From: Oidiodendron maius Zn
Lineage: Eukaryota > Ascomycota > Leotiomycetes > Myxotrichaceae
Direction of reading: 5' to 3'
Assembly (NCBI GenBank): GCA_000827325.1
Contig: KN832881.1
Span: 1,504,630-1,568,629, forward strand
DNA length: 64,000 nt
Below the pieces are notes generated by a model. That model was not told the DNA's origin, did not search any database, and saw nothing but the letters and a program-made list of their open reading frames with translations. Numbering within the stretch: position 1 is the stretch's first letter; each line of letters begins with the position of its first letter. Below are positions 34,740 to 46,787 of this stretch, in pieces. The position numbers and the translations under genes were made by a program.

Positions 34740-35404
34740 CACTGGGTCTTAGGTTGCGATTTCCGATGATGAGAGTGGCAAGTTACCTATTGCTTGATTG
34801 GATCTCAAAGATCTTAGTGGCAGCAGTCTTGCTTGTGGATTATCTCCAAAGCGCGCTCGATTCTTAATCCACATTTCATCATTCAAGACCCGATTTCTTA
34901 GGGCAGACAAGTTTCTTCCGAGAATCTCGAAGTTCTGTAGTATTTCAAGATGCATTTGCTCCGCCCGATCATGCATTCCAGTTTGAGTGGTATCCATTCT
35001 CTCCTGGCGTGTCTCCATTTGGTTCTGCTGACTTTCACCTGCATACATCCTATTCAGCACATAATATTCCCTGAAATCCTTAGATATTCTTCTTATACAT
35101 ACCTTCACCTCATCCTGATCTACTTTCTCTGGTCTGCCTCATTCTCTGGACTGTTCTATGCCCAAATGCAAGTTTAGCTCCATGTTTTATAATGGACGAG
35201 AAGAGGGATCTTAACTCTATCATAGGGTGAAGTGGGTAGGTATTAGTGGTCGAGGAGGGGAATCTATAGAGGAGTAGATTCGTTCCTCCATTGACCGTAT
35301 TGCCGGTCTATTCGCCGCAAATCCTCCAAATAACGTGTTTCTTTCGCCATGCTAGCTCTTGAGCGTACTCGCTGATTAATTCATAAGTCATTGGGCATTC
35401 TATT

Positions 35405-37081
35405 CTATACCTTTCTTTTCTCCAACAGCAACTTGCCTCTGGGCATGTCAGCCTTTTCTATAAAGCCCCCATTGGCAGCGCCCCTTTCAAAGACCTTCAC
35501 GCCCCGCAGCCAGGTCTCTTTCACTATTCCCTTCATCTCGTGTCCTTGATATGGAGAAACCTTATTTCTGAACAGCATCTGCTCCCTCCCCACAATGAAC
35601 GTGCCTTCGTCATCGAATACACACACATCCGCATCCATACCAGGCCTTAAAGCACCTTTCTTATGACTCAATCCTACCTGCTTTGCCGTGTTCAATGCAC
35701 ATAACCTGACCACGTCTAGGATGCCAATTGAGTAATTTCCGGGTGAGGATGATCGAGCTGTGACTTCTGTCCAAAGAATGGGAAGACCCAGGCCAACAGA
35801 CGAGATCCCACCCCAAGAAGCGAAGAAGTCACCACGATTTTTCTCATCTGCCTCCTTATCTACTAACCCGCAGGCATCTTTGACTTTTCCATGTTTGAGT
35901 GCAGAATCACACCTATGACGGAGGTGCTCTGGAAGCAGCTTGAGTTCTGGTGTGCAGGGGCTGTGATCCGAGACTACGGTTTGGATTACCGAGTTGGAGT
36001 TAGAGAGCTCGGCCCAGAGACCATCTCGGTTCAAAGAGGATCTGATGGGTGGACAACACTTATGCCTTGTGTCTCCTTCAGTGACATCCTCGGCTGCGAG
36101 AGTGAGATAGTGAAAGCATGTCTCTGCGGTAATCTTAATGCCATCTTCACGTGCCTTTCTTAGTATCGGGATGGCTTCCACAGCTGAGAGATGGACAATA
36201 TGCAGAGGCAACTTTGGCGCCAGGTGCGCTAGCGATATCACTTCATCAATGGCATATGTTTCGAATGAAGGAGGGCGCGAGGCCAGGAAAGTGGAATATG
36301 AGGTTAGTGGCCCAGCTGGGGATGCAGGAGGGAGAGAGACTTGGACGGCGTCGCCGACAGAATCAGTGATTGGGGGTATCATCTCGGCATGGAACATGAG
36401 AGTCGTGGGAGTGTCTGCAAGGGTCGTCATGGCCAGCGCTATATCTGAAGAAGAGACTGCAGGGAATTCATCAACCTGAGACTATTAGCACCAAGAAGCC
36501 CTAAAAGAAAGAGAGGCACTCACCCCACTCTCTATTAAGAAGCCCTTAAATCCTCTCACGCCTGCGTTGACAAGTGGGAGAAGTTCATTGGCATTTCCGG
36601 GAATAATGCCTCCGTAAAATCCAACATCTACCCAGCACTGGCCGTCCGCAGCCTTGATCTTCTCCTCCAGCCCTGAAACTGTTGTTGTGGGCGGAATGGC
36701 ATTCAGTGGCATGTCAATGACAGTTGTGACGCCACCAGATGCAGCGGCCTTTGTCCCGGTCTCGAAGCCCTCCCATTCTGTTCTGCCCGGCTCGTTCAGA
36801 TGTACATGCGCGTCGACCAAGCCCGGGAGGAGGAGGTGTGGGGAATGGTCGACATAGATTGTGTTTTGGGGGAATCTTGAGACGGGGATGATTTCTGGGA
36901 GGATCGAGACGATAGTGCCAGTTTCCGGAGAGAGGGTGAGGGTTGCGGGTGATACGATGAGATTGTCCTCATTGTCAAAGATGACCGCTCTGGTCGAGAC
37001 CAGAACTACAACCTGGGCATTGGAGTCTTGTGGTGGGGTACGAGCAGGAGTTGGAAGACTTGCAGGGCGGTTCAGAGCCAT
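35405..37081 (-). CDS. DAL1: allantoinase
   Basis: Opens the hydantoin ring of allantoin to allantoate in purine-nitrogen catabolism. Exons are 37081-36524 and 36475-35405 with a 48-nt intron (donor GTGAGT, branch CTAAT), giving 542 aa. It is an amidohydrolase. The binuclear metal site is visible as DAHVHLNEPGR (H92, H94), the lysine in GFKGFL (K179), HAEM, HIVHLSAVEA and SDHSPC. The phrase HLNEPGRTEWEGFETGT is typical of allantoinase and separates it from dihydroorotases and hydantoinases. Three GATA-type sites lie within 290 nt upstream. An MFS permease of the Dal5 family lies about 3 kb away, with one oxidoreductase gene in between. Confidence 0.93.
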
Positions 37082-37172
37082 CCCGAGATATCTCGAGGAG
37101 AAGAGCGGCCAGCCGTGTTAAAGCTATCCCTATAGTCTCAAGTAAACAGGGGGTTTTTTGAAGCCACTGGGG

Positions 37173-37367
37173 CTTATCGTGGTGCTGAAGGATGCAGATA
37201 AGGAACAGTGGCTTGAGCACCACCGTCTGCAAAGAAAGAGCGACGGAGACAGAGAAAGAGTGTGCGAAGCAGCGAGGAGACAAAGATGGACAACCACGAT
37301 ATATGGAAAGGAACGAGATGCACTTATTCCACTGTCAGATCTCTTACGACGGCCTAGCCCCGTTATC
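37173..37367. promoter_or_regulatory. three GATA-factor sites upstream of allantoinase
   Basis: GATAAG occurs in reverse at 37173-37178, GATAAG forward at 37197-37202 and TGATAAC in reverse near 37362-37368. All lie 90-290 nt before the allantoinase ATG. HGATAR is the known target of AreA/NIT2-type GATA factors that switch on nitrogen-scavenging genes, so nitrogen metabolite control is a plausible inference. Such short sites also occur by chance. Confidence 0.4.
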
Positions 37368-38585
37368 ATAGTTTCTATCGGGTAACAGTTTTTGATTCTC
37401 CGGCAAGGCTAAGTGAGCCCCTCTAACACCATGCCGGGGCCCTGAGTTCGGGGCGCCATCGGCAATAAGAGAAGGCCTAATTGAGTGCAGCGGCTTCTCG
37501 CCAGGTATGCATATATTTGAGCACGTTTACTGATGGCAAGTGAAGCCGATCAGTTACAAAGTGCATTTTGCTGCTGCTGGGCGTGAAGAAGCATTTTCGG
37601 ATCCGACAGACAGTTCTTTTAGGCGACCTCCGATAACGACCTAAACCCTCTTTGGCTCTAGGGCCAAAACGTCCTTACTGTGAGAGATGGAGATGGAGCT
37701 TCTGTAGTTAATAGCCGGCGCAATGCAATAAATAGAGCTTTATATCTCGCTCAGAGAAGGTGGCCTCGTACGAGTGAAGAGCGACCTCTCTGCAAACTTC
37801 TCTTGTTTGCGTAAAGACGATCATGTGCGCCTATTTCAAGGAATTGAATTTTGCTGCTCGATATCACTCCATATGCCAAGTGGGACTACAAATATCGTGG
37901 GGCAAAGTTTTCTTCCAAAGCCTTTTTGATATATAAAGACGTCTGCTCGCAACCCACTGTTATTTATTGATGCTCCTCTCCTCAAAATCTAAACACGTTA
38001 CACATGACCAGACCTTGTAGACCCCGATCACTCTCAGCAGCGAACAAAGCGGTATCGCTTTCCTCTCTTGTCTCTTGTATACTAATCAATATCTCAACCC
38101 TTACAATGTGGCAATTGCCGTGCTGGATGCGTCGCCAGAGGGGCAAGTCACGTGCCCACACCTTCATTCCCCATCGGGCCACTCTACTCCCTCACCTCCT
38201 CTATTCCCAGCTCTTAAATATCCAGGCTTCGCACTCGCTACTGTCTACTTCGTATTGCCATCAAACCTTGTCCTTAAATTTACCTCCATCCCCATAAAAA
38301 TGGCGGCAAAGATTTCCAATCGTTGAGGCTACTTTCATTAACCGAACCGAGGCTCGCCAGGGGGTTTCAGGCTTGTTCGGGGCCTCCGTCCCGTTCAGAT
38401 GCCGGTATTTCGTTTTTCGGTCTCGAGCGTCAATAAGAACTGGAGCCTCTCCCCTCTTTCTTCGGTGGAAATTCCTGAAGCAGGATGAGTTAGGCAGTAT
38501 CGCCGGACTTAGTATTTCTCACTTGTGGGATTCTTTATAATCAAGAAAGCCCGGATTTCTCAAGCCTCCGCTTTTCCTTGACGGA

Positions 38586-38593
38586 TATATAAA
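38586..38593 (+). promoter_or_regulatory. TATA box of the MDR reductase gene
   Basis: TATATAAA lies 37 nt before an ATG at 38623 and 70 nt before the in-frame ATG at 38656. Because transcription normally starts some 30-60 nt after such a box, the second ATG is the better start. Confidence 0.5.
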
Positions 38594-38655
38594 CCCTCGA
38601 ATGAACCACCCCTCAGTGCAAGATGAATAGACCAATTCAACGTCGTAGAAATATC

Positions 38656-39984
38656 ATGTCTCAACCAACCTACAAGTCGGTCGTCCTGGCCGAACGCCCT
38701 AAAGCGGCCATCATCCCCGGCGAGACCTTCCACCTGAAGGGGAATCCTATTATCACGGAGGCCGATCTCAAAGATGACCAGGTCCTTGTCGAGACGTTAT
38801 ATCTGTCTCTGGATCCGGCAATGCGAGGCTGGTTGAATGGTACGCCCTCCTTGCACAATGTTTTGTTCACGTGTTCTTTACTCTGACACGGTATGATAGA
38901 TGCCCGCTCCTATGTGCCGCCAGTGAAGATTGGTGAGGTGATGAGAGCTGCCTCTATTGGCAAAGTCGTGGCCACCAAGTCCTCTTCGTTTTCTGTGGGC
39001 GACTACGTAACTGCTATGTCTGGATGGACCGAGCTCTTTGTTGCAAATGCAGATGGCAAAGACGGCAAGAGTCTCACAAAACTCACCATCCCGGCCAATG
39101 GGAAAGCCACTGATGCCTTGGGCGTCTTGGGAATTACCGGACTCACTGCATATTTCGGACTCCTAGATGTGGGTAAGGTGAAAGAAGGGGATTTCGTTGT
39201 TGTCTCTGGTGCTGCGGGAGCCACGGGGAGCATGGTGTGCCAGATTGCGAAGCTCAAGGGAGCCAAAGTCCTAGGCATTGCGGGCAGTGATGACAAGGTG
39301 AAGTGGCTGAAGGAATTGGGCTGCGATGACGCATTGAATTATAAAGATACAAATTTCGTGAGCGACTTCAAGGAAAAGACGAAGCAACTCATCGATGTCT
39401 TCTTCGACAATGTGGGAGGAGAGATCTTAGAGCTTGCCATATCGAGGGCAAAATTCCATGCCAGATTTGTCATGTGTGGTGGTATGTATGCTCCTACTTG
39501 CATGATATTAATAAATCTAACAGCTCGCAGCTATCAGCCAGTATAATTCTGCGACGCCCTCTGGACCAAAAGTATTTACGACTCTTTCCTGCGAAGAGCT
39601 TATATGCTAACTAGCTGGCAGAATTTTACTAGCGTTATTTCTCTACGGCTCAGGTATACACATTACACTACTACAAGATTGAAAATATGCTAACAACTCT
39701 CTCTAGGATGGAAGGTTTTATTGTCTTCGACTATGCTGCTCAGTATGACCAGGCTCGTAAAGAGCTTGCCCAGTGGCTAGCGGAAGGCAAACTTCAGCGT
39801 AAGGAGACTATCATTTCAGGTGGCTTGGAAGCTGCCGAGCATGCGCTGATTGAATTATACAATGGAATTAACACTGGTATGTCTTTACGTTTATCGGTCT
39901 AAACTCGTGTGTACCTCGACTAATTTTTTGGCAGGCAAGCTACTTGTCGAAGTGAAGCCTGATGAAGGCGGACCAAGATTGTAG
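38656..39984 (+). CDS. NADP-dependent MDR alkenal/alkenone reductase-like oxidoreductase
   Basis: A zinc-independent medium-chain reductase of the prostaglandin reductase / leukotriene B4 dehydrogenase group, which reduces activated C=C bonds with NADPH. Exons are 38656-38839, 38900-39481, 39531-39571, 39622-39653, 39707-39876 and 39935-39984, giving 352 aa (363 aa if the upstream ATG at 38623 is used). Family features: LSLDPAMRGWLND, the PPVKIGEVMRA block, GITGLTAYFGLLDVGK, the nucleotide-binding loop VVSGAAGATGSMVCQIAKLK, then DVFFDNVGGEILE, CGAISQYN across intron 2, and the C-terminal EGFIVFDYA and KLLVEVKPD. Physiological substrate unknown; detoxification of lipid aldehydes is typical of the family. 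Confidence 0.9.
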
Positions 39985-40209
39985 CGTTCCAGTTGGTTCT
40001 ATAGGCTGAGGATCTATGTACTTGGGGCATTATAATATGTAGAATGATAAGAGGATATGTATATGGCTAGGCAATCTCGTAATTCTAGCATTGAACATGT
40101 CTCCGGCGCTACAAATACGATTTCTTTTAGTGACTTCACGAGTAAGTTTGTGATCTTGTGTAACGGACCAAAGCGTAAATAGCATTCTATATCTATCTAC
40201 GTGTATCTA

Positions 40210-41913
40210 CTAAAGCATATACTTAAAGTATATGTTCTCTTTATCAGTTAAATCCTGAAAAGCAAGCTTATCTCTGTCAACATCATTCATCTCCAGAGTT
40301 GTCCTTCGACTGTTTTCTCGTGCTAGTATGAAGTATAATGCACAAGCCGAAAGAATGGTTATGCAATAGCTGGAGAGGTGTTAGTGTGGAATAACTTAAG
40401 GTTTGTATGGCAGGAAAGATCACAATGTCCTTAACAGCAACAATGAACTCACCATATTATTATCCCTAGCCACAACTCCGGATAGTGCTTCATCTTAGTC
40501 TGCGACTTGATCAGCTGCGGGCCTACAATATTCCCCACACAATAGGCTACGAAGATAGTCGCAGCCATGAAGCACTTTTTCGTCTGCCCCGCAACATTTG
40601 ACATCCCTAGTGTGATAATTAAACTCACGACGGGTCCGAAAAATCCGATGATTGAGTATCCGGCCACGGGCGATGCTGCGTGTAGTGCCCACGAGCCTCT
40701 CCAGATAAGAGCACAACCCGCAAGGACGGGAAGACAACAGAGGATTAACATAATGATTCCAATATTAGGAATTCTCGAATTGAGATAACCTGTTAAGAGA
40801 ATAAATGCAAAGCAGATGCCACCGAGCGGAAATTGGAAAACGATAGAATCAAGCGTGGAATAACCAAAAGTGCTTACGATCAGAGGCCCAAACCCACTGA
40901 CTGCACCATTTACAGTGTATGCAGAGGCCATCATCAAAGCGATGAGCCAAACCTTGATATCGAGACATGCCTCCAGGAGCTGGGAGGATTTGAATTTTGT
41001 GCATCGGATACCCGTCTGGCCGTATCTTAAACGTTCCGCAGCGACGATGCGCTCCTCTTGACTCAGGAACCACGCGGACACAGGAGAACTCGGAATAGCG
41101 AAGCAGAACAGACCGAAGAAGAACGTAAGAGATCCAGCAAGAAGATAGATATACTGCCATCTCTTCAATGAGCCTCCACTAATCTGGCCAAACCCGTAAT
41201 TAATGGCGCTGCCGATAATCGTGAAGAGTCCAGTTGAGGAGAACCACCAACTCTGCCGGGAAGCTTGTTCGTTCTGTGTATAGAACGAAGTAATAATGCA
41301 CATATAGCCCGTGGGTATGACGCTCTCTACAAAGCCTAAGAAAAACCGCTGAGCATAGAGTCCGCGCCAGCTGGTCACGGTTGCAGTTAACATGCAGACT
41401 AATGCCCAGATGCAGACGACACTGCCGATAATGCGGCCGATATTGAAGCGTTGCAAGGCGAACGTCATGGGATATAAGCCTGCCAGCATGCCAAAGTAGA
41501 ACAGTGAAGTCGCCCAGCTAAGGCGAGAGGTATCTTGAGAAGGCGGTGCAGTCCGGTTGTTGACCAGCGTGAGAGAAAGGTCACTAGTCATGCCAAAGAG
41601 GACTGCTGATCCCAATATTGCCTAGTGATAGTCATTAGCAGTGACAAAATCTTCGCGCATTGGTGATTTTACTTACCTTATCATAGTATACCAATCCATA
41701 TCCGATTGTCATAGCTGGCACTAGGAAGCGGTCAATCTTCCTCACCACCTGAGCTTCGATGGCAGGGTCAAAAACATGACGCTGCTCCCCTACAAGAGTA
41801 ATTGCGATGTCTTTCCCGTCGTCTTTGATGGGATATGTTGGGGCATTTTGAATATCTCCAACTGCAACTTGGGGCTCTGCGTCTTTTTCGACGCAGACAG
41901 GATTGTTGACCAT
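40210..41913 (-). CDS. MFS anion:cation symporter, Dal5 (allantoate permease) family
   Basis: A 12-helix plasma-membrane permease of the major facilitator superfamily. Exons are 41913-41677, 41621-40453 and 40369-40210 (introns 55 and 83 nt), giving 521 aa. Family marks include the acidic N-terminal tail ending in EAQVVRKIDRFLVPAMTIGY, the QRFFLGFVESVIPTGYMCII helix and the C-terminal signature DLTDKENIYFKYML, built in the last exon. This Dal5/Tna1/Vht1 group carries small organic anions such as allantoate, ureidosuccinate, nicotinate, biotin or pantothenate, so the substrate cannot be read from the sequence. The nearby allantoinase makes allantoate or a related ureide a fair guess, but this is inference. 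Confidence 0.88.
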
Positions 41914-42641
41914 TTCTGTGTTGCTTGAGGAAAGTTGGATGGATCTAGCTGGTAGATTTTCATGTCGGCTGCTTCATGTATTAACCTAAATCAGCAGCAC
42001 ACCAAAAACGGATACTTTGTCAATGGCGGAAACGAGTATCGCAACCCATGAGTTTACAAGAGAAGATTCGTGTAAATGATCTATAGTTGGCCCGCTAAGC
42101 AAAGTTTCTTCATGTGACACAAATTCTTGGGTGCTCATTAAGGATATTAAGGCTTTAAGGCCGATTTGCATTAGGTCTTTCTTCGAAGTAAAGGTACCCC
42201 CTCCGCAGCAGCAATCCATCAGAACCACCAGTATCTTGCCACGCACGAGTTTGCACTCCACAATAGCTCCTCCGACCAATACTCAACTAGCAGCTAGCTA
42301 TGCAATCCCTTCAATGCCACTCATAAGTACAAGATCCTCGGAATGCCAACCCCGTTATCCAACCATGCAAGTCTCGTCCTAAACGCCAGAGATATGAGGG
42401 ATCTACCTCTCATGGTACAAGTAACAAAAACGTGGAATGACGACGCCAGCCCATATCCGCCGGCCCATATATACTTCTCAGTTGCTGGTCGCCATGAATG
42501 GAGCCATTAGCCAAAAGCGAATGAAACTTCAGATGGCTAGATGGCAGACCTAAGAGTGTAATGCCTTTTGGGAAAATCTCCCATGTGACGTTTATTTGAA
42601 GTTCCTTTATATCAGCCCACTTTCTTGCATGTATGTATTGA
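41914..42641. other. intergenic 730 nt
   Basis: This holds the promoter side of the MFS permease and the 3' side of SPT7. I see no coding region or recognisable site. Confidence 0.5.
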
Positions 42642-45600
42642 TCATCGTTCAATGCTTTCAGGGCTCATCATGCCTACAGCTGAGCCATCATCCTTCTCCG
42701 TTTGGCTAGCATTACCTTGGCTACTCTCTACCCTCTCCATTGACACTGGTCCGCCATTGGGTAGGGTAAGTTTCAGTTTTTTAACAGGTGTCCCGACCTT
42801 GGAGTTTGGGCTGCCGCCACCAACACTAATTTTGATACCCGTGGTGTCCATTGCTACGCCGTTATCGAGCTTCTTCTTCTTCTTGGCGTTACCAGTCTGT
42901 TCTTTCAGGGGCCGTTTTCGGGGGCTGGTAATCTTGCCCGTGGGGCCGAGACGGGGTCTTGCAGGACGTTGCTTGACTGGGAGATCTTCATCCTCAAGTA
43001 GAGGCTCGTCATCATTGGCATGTAGTTTCGCGAGGAAGAAGTTCCTAACGAGGCCGATTTGATCTTGAAGATTCTCCTTTGTGACTGGCTCCAAGGCCGG
43101 TAAAGGTGGGAAGACCTCAGTTGTCGGTGCTGCTGCCACAGGGCCGGCGTAAGTATTATGAAGCCGGGTGTTAATGAGATGTAGCGGCACAGAAAGACTT
43201 GATAATCCGAATTCTGCGTCCAATCCAAGCGATCTAAAGCCAAAGAAATCTTCGCCAAGCTCTTCTGCGAAATCACCTCCCACAAACTGCTCGCTCCCAT
43301 CATTGAATGCTCCAGACCCATCCGGTCCTGCATCGACCAGAGCAGGGCGCAGAAGATCGGAAAGATGAGCCTTCATGCGCTCGTGCATGACACCAAGCTT
43401 TCCACCAAGGCGCTCGACGTCATCTTTGATATAGCTCTCGAGGCTCTCAATATCAAGACCATTCTCGCCGAGACTATGAAGAACGATTTCTTCCTTAGAA
43501 AAGCGCTCTTGGAGCTTCTTTTCTGATTCTACACCTGCCACCGCTACTTTGGGAGCTTCACGGTAGATATTAAAAGACCGCGCAAGCTTTCCAAAGAAAT
43601 CTCCAGCAATGTCTGTAATGACGTCTAGCGCCGACGGCTGCAGCTCCTCAAACCCAGCATGGTAACAAAGCTTGGCAACTGATCGTGACAGAGTGGCCTT
43701 GCAAACCCAAGTGGCCATTATGGGGCCGTCATCGGATGTTACGTGAGGTTCGATATCGGCCTCTACGAATGGTTCAGGTTCATATTTAGGAAATTGGTTG
43801 TTATACATCTAAGTAAATAGTTAGTGTTGTGAATGAAAATATCACCTGTTTGTCTAACGTACCTGCGCTTGAAGTTGCATTTGCTTGATGACGCCGATCT
43901 TGGAGCAGAGTTTTCTCGTCTCCTGCATTTGTCTCATATTCGCCTCGATCTTAACAGTTAAGGAGCTCTGCGGTGCCGTGAAATGACCTGGAGGGACAAC
44001 CCGCAGACAGTCTTCAGCCTTGTCAATGACATTACTATCTGCATCTTCAACCCACTGGAGTCTTGCAGGAATATCAGGAATGGCTGACAGAGTGTCATAG
44101 TAGTCAGGCAAAACTACCTCATCTTCTCCCTCCATTCTCTCTGCCAGTGTCTCCTGGGCTGCGTTCTTCACTGTGCCATCCGATCTAGAGGTCTCTTGGG
44201 CTTGTTTCTGTTGCCGAAGCCATCTCCTCATGCCAGCTTTACTTCGAAGCAGTGCTGGTTCATCGGGATTGAGTTTGTCACCCTTGAAGAGTCGGTTGCG
44301 CTCCTTTGCCACTAGAGCACGGTCTTTCTTCGTCACCTGTTTCCAAATCTTGTATTCTTCATCTTCATGCAGATTATCAGGGACCTGACCGAGAGTTAAC
44401 CCATTCATGGACGGCCCGTCTATGTCCAATGTATCAGCCTGGCTGCCAAGTGTGCCATGCATGCCGGCAGGGGTGATGGAGCCCGCAGCACCGATTGGCG
44501 GGGTTGCAAAGCCATTGCTGCCATCCAAACCAGCATCCGAACCTTCTCGCGCCAGATTGCCAACAATGCCATTTAGCTGCAGGGTCGGCTTCTGTTCTGG
44601 CCCGGGCGTACCTTCTTCTGGGCCTGGCGCGCTCTTCCTTGTCTTGGTAGATCCTTTGACACCTGTCTTACGGCCTCTAGACGACATGATAGGTTCATCA
44701 TCACTCTCATCACCACCGTCATCTTCGCCACCATTTTGCTTTCGTCGCTCTTCAGCCTCAACCTCTGCACGAGGCCGGATTACGAGGTCAGGGATCAAAG
44801 GAACTAACTTCTCGGCTTCTTTTCTCATCGAGTTCGCATTGCGACGTAAAGGGTGATGGACATCAGCATTATACTTCAGGCAGTTAGCCCATATGAGGTC
44901 CAAATCAGCAACGAATTCGGCTTTCGACTTGTACGACAGCGTCTTAAGTTTTTTGGTCATGGTACCAAGATCCATAGGTTGTTTGATAACTAATTTTTGT
45001 TAGCAAGTGAGAATCGAATTTGGTTAAGCACGTACTGTTGTAGTAATCGGGAGCGTCTCTTTTGTTAACTCGAGTAAGAAACGGAGCAGAATACTCCGTC
45101 ATCGCTTTGAGTTCACTCAAAACCTTCTCGGCGGCTTCATAAAGTTCCTCCTGATGAACATTTTCCTCGCTCGCCCACTTACTCCTATTTTTGCGGACTT
45201 CATTCATCAACGATCGAAGTTCGGCATCTGAAGCTCGAACCTTTTCACGCTTCAAATCAATCCGCGCGATTAGATGCTTCAGTGTCAGACTCGATGCACC
45301 TAAATTGGCACTGCTCAATGAACCATGATGTTCGCCGTTCGCATCTCCATTATGGGCATTACCATTGTTATCCATCTCCGCGTCGATTTGCTTCTCTGAT
45401 TCTTCCAGCTTCTGCTGTTCTAACATAGCAATCCGATCATTTTCTAGAGTGTAGAACAGTGTGTGGAAAGAGCGTTTCGCAGCTTCCTCGGTGGCTTTCT
45501 TTGCTTCCTCCAGCTGTTTCCTCGCATCTTCTGACGATTTCGGTTGTTCTTGTGATGCATCATCCTTGTTCTGGTCGCTTTGCTTGGTTGGGGACACATC

Positions 45601-46131
45601 GGAGGATACGGGGGAGCTGCCCGACTTTGAAGGTGACAGCAGGACATTGGTGCTTTTGAGCTTGAGGGGAGAAGCTTGCGCTTCATCTTCTTCGTCTTCG
45701 TCATCCTCGTCGTCGTAGTTATCCTCGTCAATGGTTCGCGCGGCCTTCTTGGGCGCTTGTTCCTTGGTTTGCTCTGCAGCCTCGATCTCATCTTCCAATT
45801 GACTAATTTGCGCCGAGTACTCCTCGCCCAGCTCTAGCTCGTCAGCATGGTCTTCGCCGAACAAGGCAGCTACCCTCGCTTCACTTCGTTTATATAGCTC
45901 CTTGAATATCGCTCTCTGCTGCTCATCCTCCTCTCCATTGTCTCCCTCAAATTGTATGGCGGGCGGTTCAGCCATTGTGGCATCTTCGAAGACACTGGGA
46001 GTATGCGACCGCGTAGGAGTGCCGTCGCGCTGGAGAAGGGACTTGTTGGATTGTGCCAGGTGAGCCGGAGGGAACCATGATTGTTGGCCGATGGAAGTGG
46101 TTGGGCCAGACGGTCCAGCTCTCGACGACAT
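42642..46131 (-). CDS. SPT7: SAGA subunit Spt7 (bromodomain and histone-fold protein)
   Basis: A scaffold subunit of the SAGA co-activator in the nucleus. Exons are 46131-45036, 44989-43863 and 43808-42642 (introns 46 and 54 nt), giving 1129 aa. The N-terminal third is acidic, including a [11 protein letters not shown] run. The bromodomain is assembled across intron 1: DYYN then [16 protein letters not shown], followed by [17 protein letters not shown] with the conserved acetyl-lysine asparagine region. After the bromodomain come a basic, disordered linker and an [20 protein letters not shown] block. The C-terminal part has the histone-fold region [19 protein letters not shown]...[16 protein letters not shown] typical of Spt7. 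The start is the ATG at 46131; the open frame upstream begins only at a GTG. It is head-to-head with the VanZ-like gene. Confidence 0.92.
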
Positions 46132-46787
46132 CTCCCCCTCCCCTACGCCCACGAGCGCGGAAACGAGCGCGGAGGTATGGCGTTCGCGACAAACCACGAA
46201 ACCTCGTAAAAACGTCTCCGCGTCCTCAAATTGATCTTTAATGAATGTCCTTCATTGGAGCATTCTGCGCCGCGAATTTCGGATGATTTTCGATGACTTT
46301 GCGTGTAGGCGCTGATGGTCAAGTGCTCGATTTTTGGTATGCGCGATGGGTTGTCGTCTGGCGGAGGAAAAGCGATACTAAGCGGATGCGCTCGACGACA
46401 AGCAGGCAAGGCTTCGCTGGTGGAAAATATGGCATAACATAGCACATTTAGTTGCAAAATCGCTGGCACAATGTGGACATACATCCGGCGATACTCTTAC
46501 GTCTACTGTAGCCATGGTCTTGCTTTTATTTATTCTGTACGGCACTTTTTGCAACTCCCCCCTAAATCTCGTAATTGAAGCCTCAGGCCACAATGGTATG
46601 AAAACAACGAATAGTCACGTGCTAAAATAGCACGTGATACTACGAGGCAGCCGCCTTGGCTCGGGCGCAGCTCTCGCAAGGTAGAAGGATACAGTTCCTC
46701 AGGAAGCTACATTCAAGCTCCCACACAACACTGGAATACCCAGATGCCCTTTGGAAAGTATCCAATATTCGAAAGCCATATACTACA
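46132..46787. promoter_or_regulatory. divergent promoter, SPT7 / VanZ-like gene
   Basis: A 656-nt region between two head-to-head genes. It contains a perfect inverted pair of CACGTG-containing AGCACGTGAT/TCACGTGCT sequences at 46615-46637, a possible bHLH (E-box) site. A short Cys/His-containing frame on the minus strand here is not called as a gene. Confidence 0.45.

Larger units (their letters stand above)
33016..35404. other. 2.4-kb gap with possible decayed sequences
   Basis: No intact gene can be supported. It contains a C/G homopolymer tract at 33925-33950, a possible hAT-transposon fragment at 34494-34739, and an open minus-strand frame at 34749-35108 that starts with GTG and matches nothing I know. 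Base composition is more AT-rich than in the neighbouring genes in places. Confidence 0.5.
37082..38622. other. divergent intergenic region, 1.5 kb
   Basis: This separates allantoinase (-) from the MDR reductase (+). It contains the GATA-site group next to allantoinase and a TATA box next to the reductase, both listed separately. I see no further gene. Confidence 0.5.

Noticed and set aside
34749-35108. 119-codon minus-strand frame with heptad-like sequence
   Set aside because: It starts with GTG and I found no convincing upstream exon. It could be a fragment of an old gene but cannot be supported.
46378-46593. Small minus-strand frame with CPHC...CHIFH
   Set aside because: The Cys/His spacing does not match a C2H2 finger (HX2H only), and the frame lies in the SPT7/VanZ divergent promoter.
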